A DNA stretch of 64,000 nucleotides, taken from Corynebacterium durum. GTDB taxonomy: Bacteria; Actinomycetota; Actinomycetes; Mycobacteriales; Mycobacteriaceae. Below, one piece after another: positions 63,755-64,000 of this stretch. Made by a program: the position numbers and the translations under genes. Below the pieces are notes generated by a model. It saw nothing but the letters and a program-made list of their open reading frames with translations. It searched no databases and was not told the origin of the DNA. The DNA is taken from positions 2,722,864-2,786,863 of the forward strand of contig NZ_CP047200.1 of the NCBI RefSeq assembly GCF_030408675.1, written 5' to 3'. Position 1 is the stretch's first letter, and the number at the start of each line of letters is the position of its first letter.

Positions 63755-63953
63755 TGTGTATAACTTTCAATCTGACCTTGAGACTAAGGGTTATGAAATT
63801 ACATTCCTCCAGGTAGGGGGAGTTTTTGCTGCAATGTTTTTTATCCACAGTGCATGAGGTAGGCTGTGGATAAATCATGACCCCGGAAGTTATCCACAGC
63901 TGTGAATAACGTTGTGGAAGCGCACGATAACACTCATTCAAGGCTGTGGATGA
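63755..63953. other. DnaA-box cluster of the rpmH-dnaA intergenic region (oriC-associated)
   Basis: Perfect boxes TTATCCACA at 63841-63849 (+), 63865-63873 (-) and 63890-63898 (+). Variants TTATTCACA at 63901-63909 (-), TCATCCACA at 63945-63953 (-) and TTATACACA at 63755-63763 (-). The whole 633-base stretch 63368-64000 has no gene and is AT-richer towards the right. dnaA should begin beyond the window edge. The boxes serve dnaA autoregulation and/or the replication origin. Confidence 0.88.
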
Positions 63954-64000
63954 CGCGGTGGACAGAGTAGAGTTTGTCCCTCCCGCTGTGTAATTTCACC

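Noticed and set aside
1..64000. CRISPR arrays, insertion sequences, rRNA or tRNA genes
   Set aside because: I looked for regularly spaced repeats, transposase motifs and tRNA T-arm sequences on both strands and found none I could support.

Overview
The window is chromosomal DNA of a Corynebacterium, most likely from the pilus-bearing, C. diphtheriae-like side of the genus. The right-hand third is the origin-proximal block known from Mycobacterium and Corynebacterium: pcnA, a mutT4-like NUDIX gene, a large exported protein, murJ, sigM, trxB, trxA, cwlM, a GNAT-like gene, parB, parA, rsmG, yidC, yidD, rnpA and rpmH. It ends in a run of DnaA boxes just before where dnaA should start. The trp operon carries internal parS sites and there is a SpaA-type pilus operon, both typical of Corynebacterium. 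Species cannot be fixed from sequence reading alone.

Layout. 1-4.7 kb: 5' part of a jetA/mksF gene (Wadjet/MksBEFG plasmid defence) running off the left edge, a DUF1846 gene, and lldD with a highly structured leader. 4.7-10.1 kb: a Schlafen/AlbA-HATPase regulator, a zinc-ribbon protein, a Nei-type glycosylase and small membrane and HTH proteins. 10.1-16.1 kb: a decayed MerR gene, a drug-type ABC exporter, a TetR/MFS divergent pair with two operators, and a secreted protein with a DtxR-like box at its start. 16.1-17.3 kb: a Panacea antitoxin plus GNAT toxin module. 17.3-20.5 kb: leuS and a DUF4177 gene. 20.5-28.1 kb: a pilus operon (tip adhesin, shaft pilin, class C sortase, base pilin). 28.1-32.9 kb: an amino-acid/dicarboxylate symporter, SdpI-like and NUDIX proteins, and a P1B-type metal ATPase. 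32.9-41.3 kb: an attenuated trp operon with two trpB genes. 41.3-46.4 kb: a Rieske lipoprotein, an SBF transporter, azlCD, yqgE and pcnA. 46.4-64 kb: the origin-proximal core.

How it fits together. ParA, ParB and eight parS sites (31.4-61.4 kb) form the chromosome segregation system. Several parS copies lie inside coding sequence as VSRET peptides, or overlap start codons, and one doubles as the intrinsic terminator of the trp operon. MurJ and CwlM link the block to peptidoglycan synthesis, SigM to thiol stress through trxB/trxA, and YidC/YidD/RnpA/RpmH to membrane insertion and translation.

The least conventional observations are: a mutually exclusive hairpin pair that can hide the lldD Shine-Dalgarno; a GNAT toxin paired with a Panacea antitoxin instead of the usual ribbon-helix-helix type; a 13-base motif repeated exactly seven times in unrelated contexts; and a pilus tip protein with a non-canonical sorting signal.
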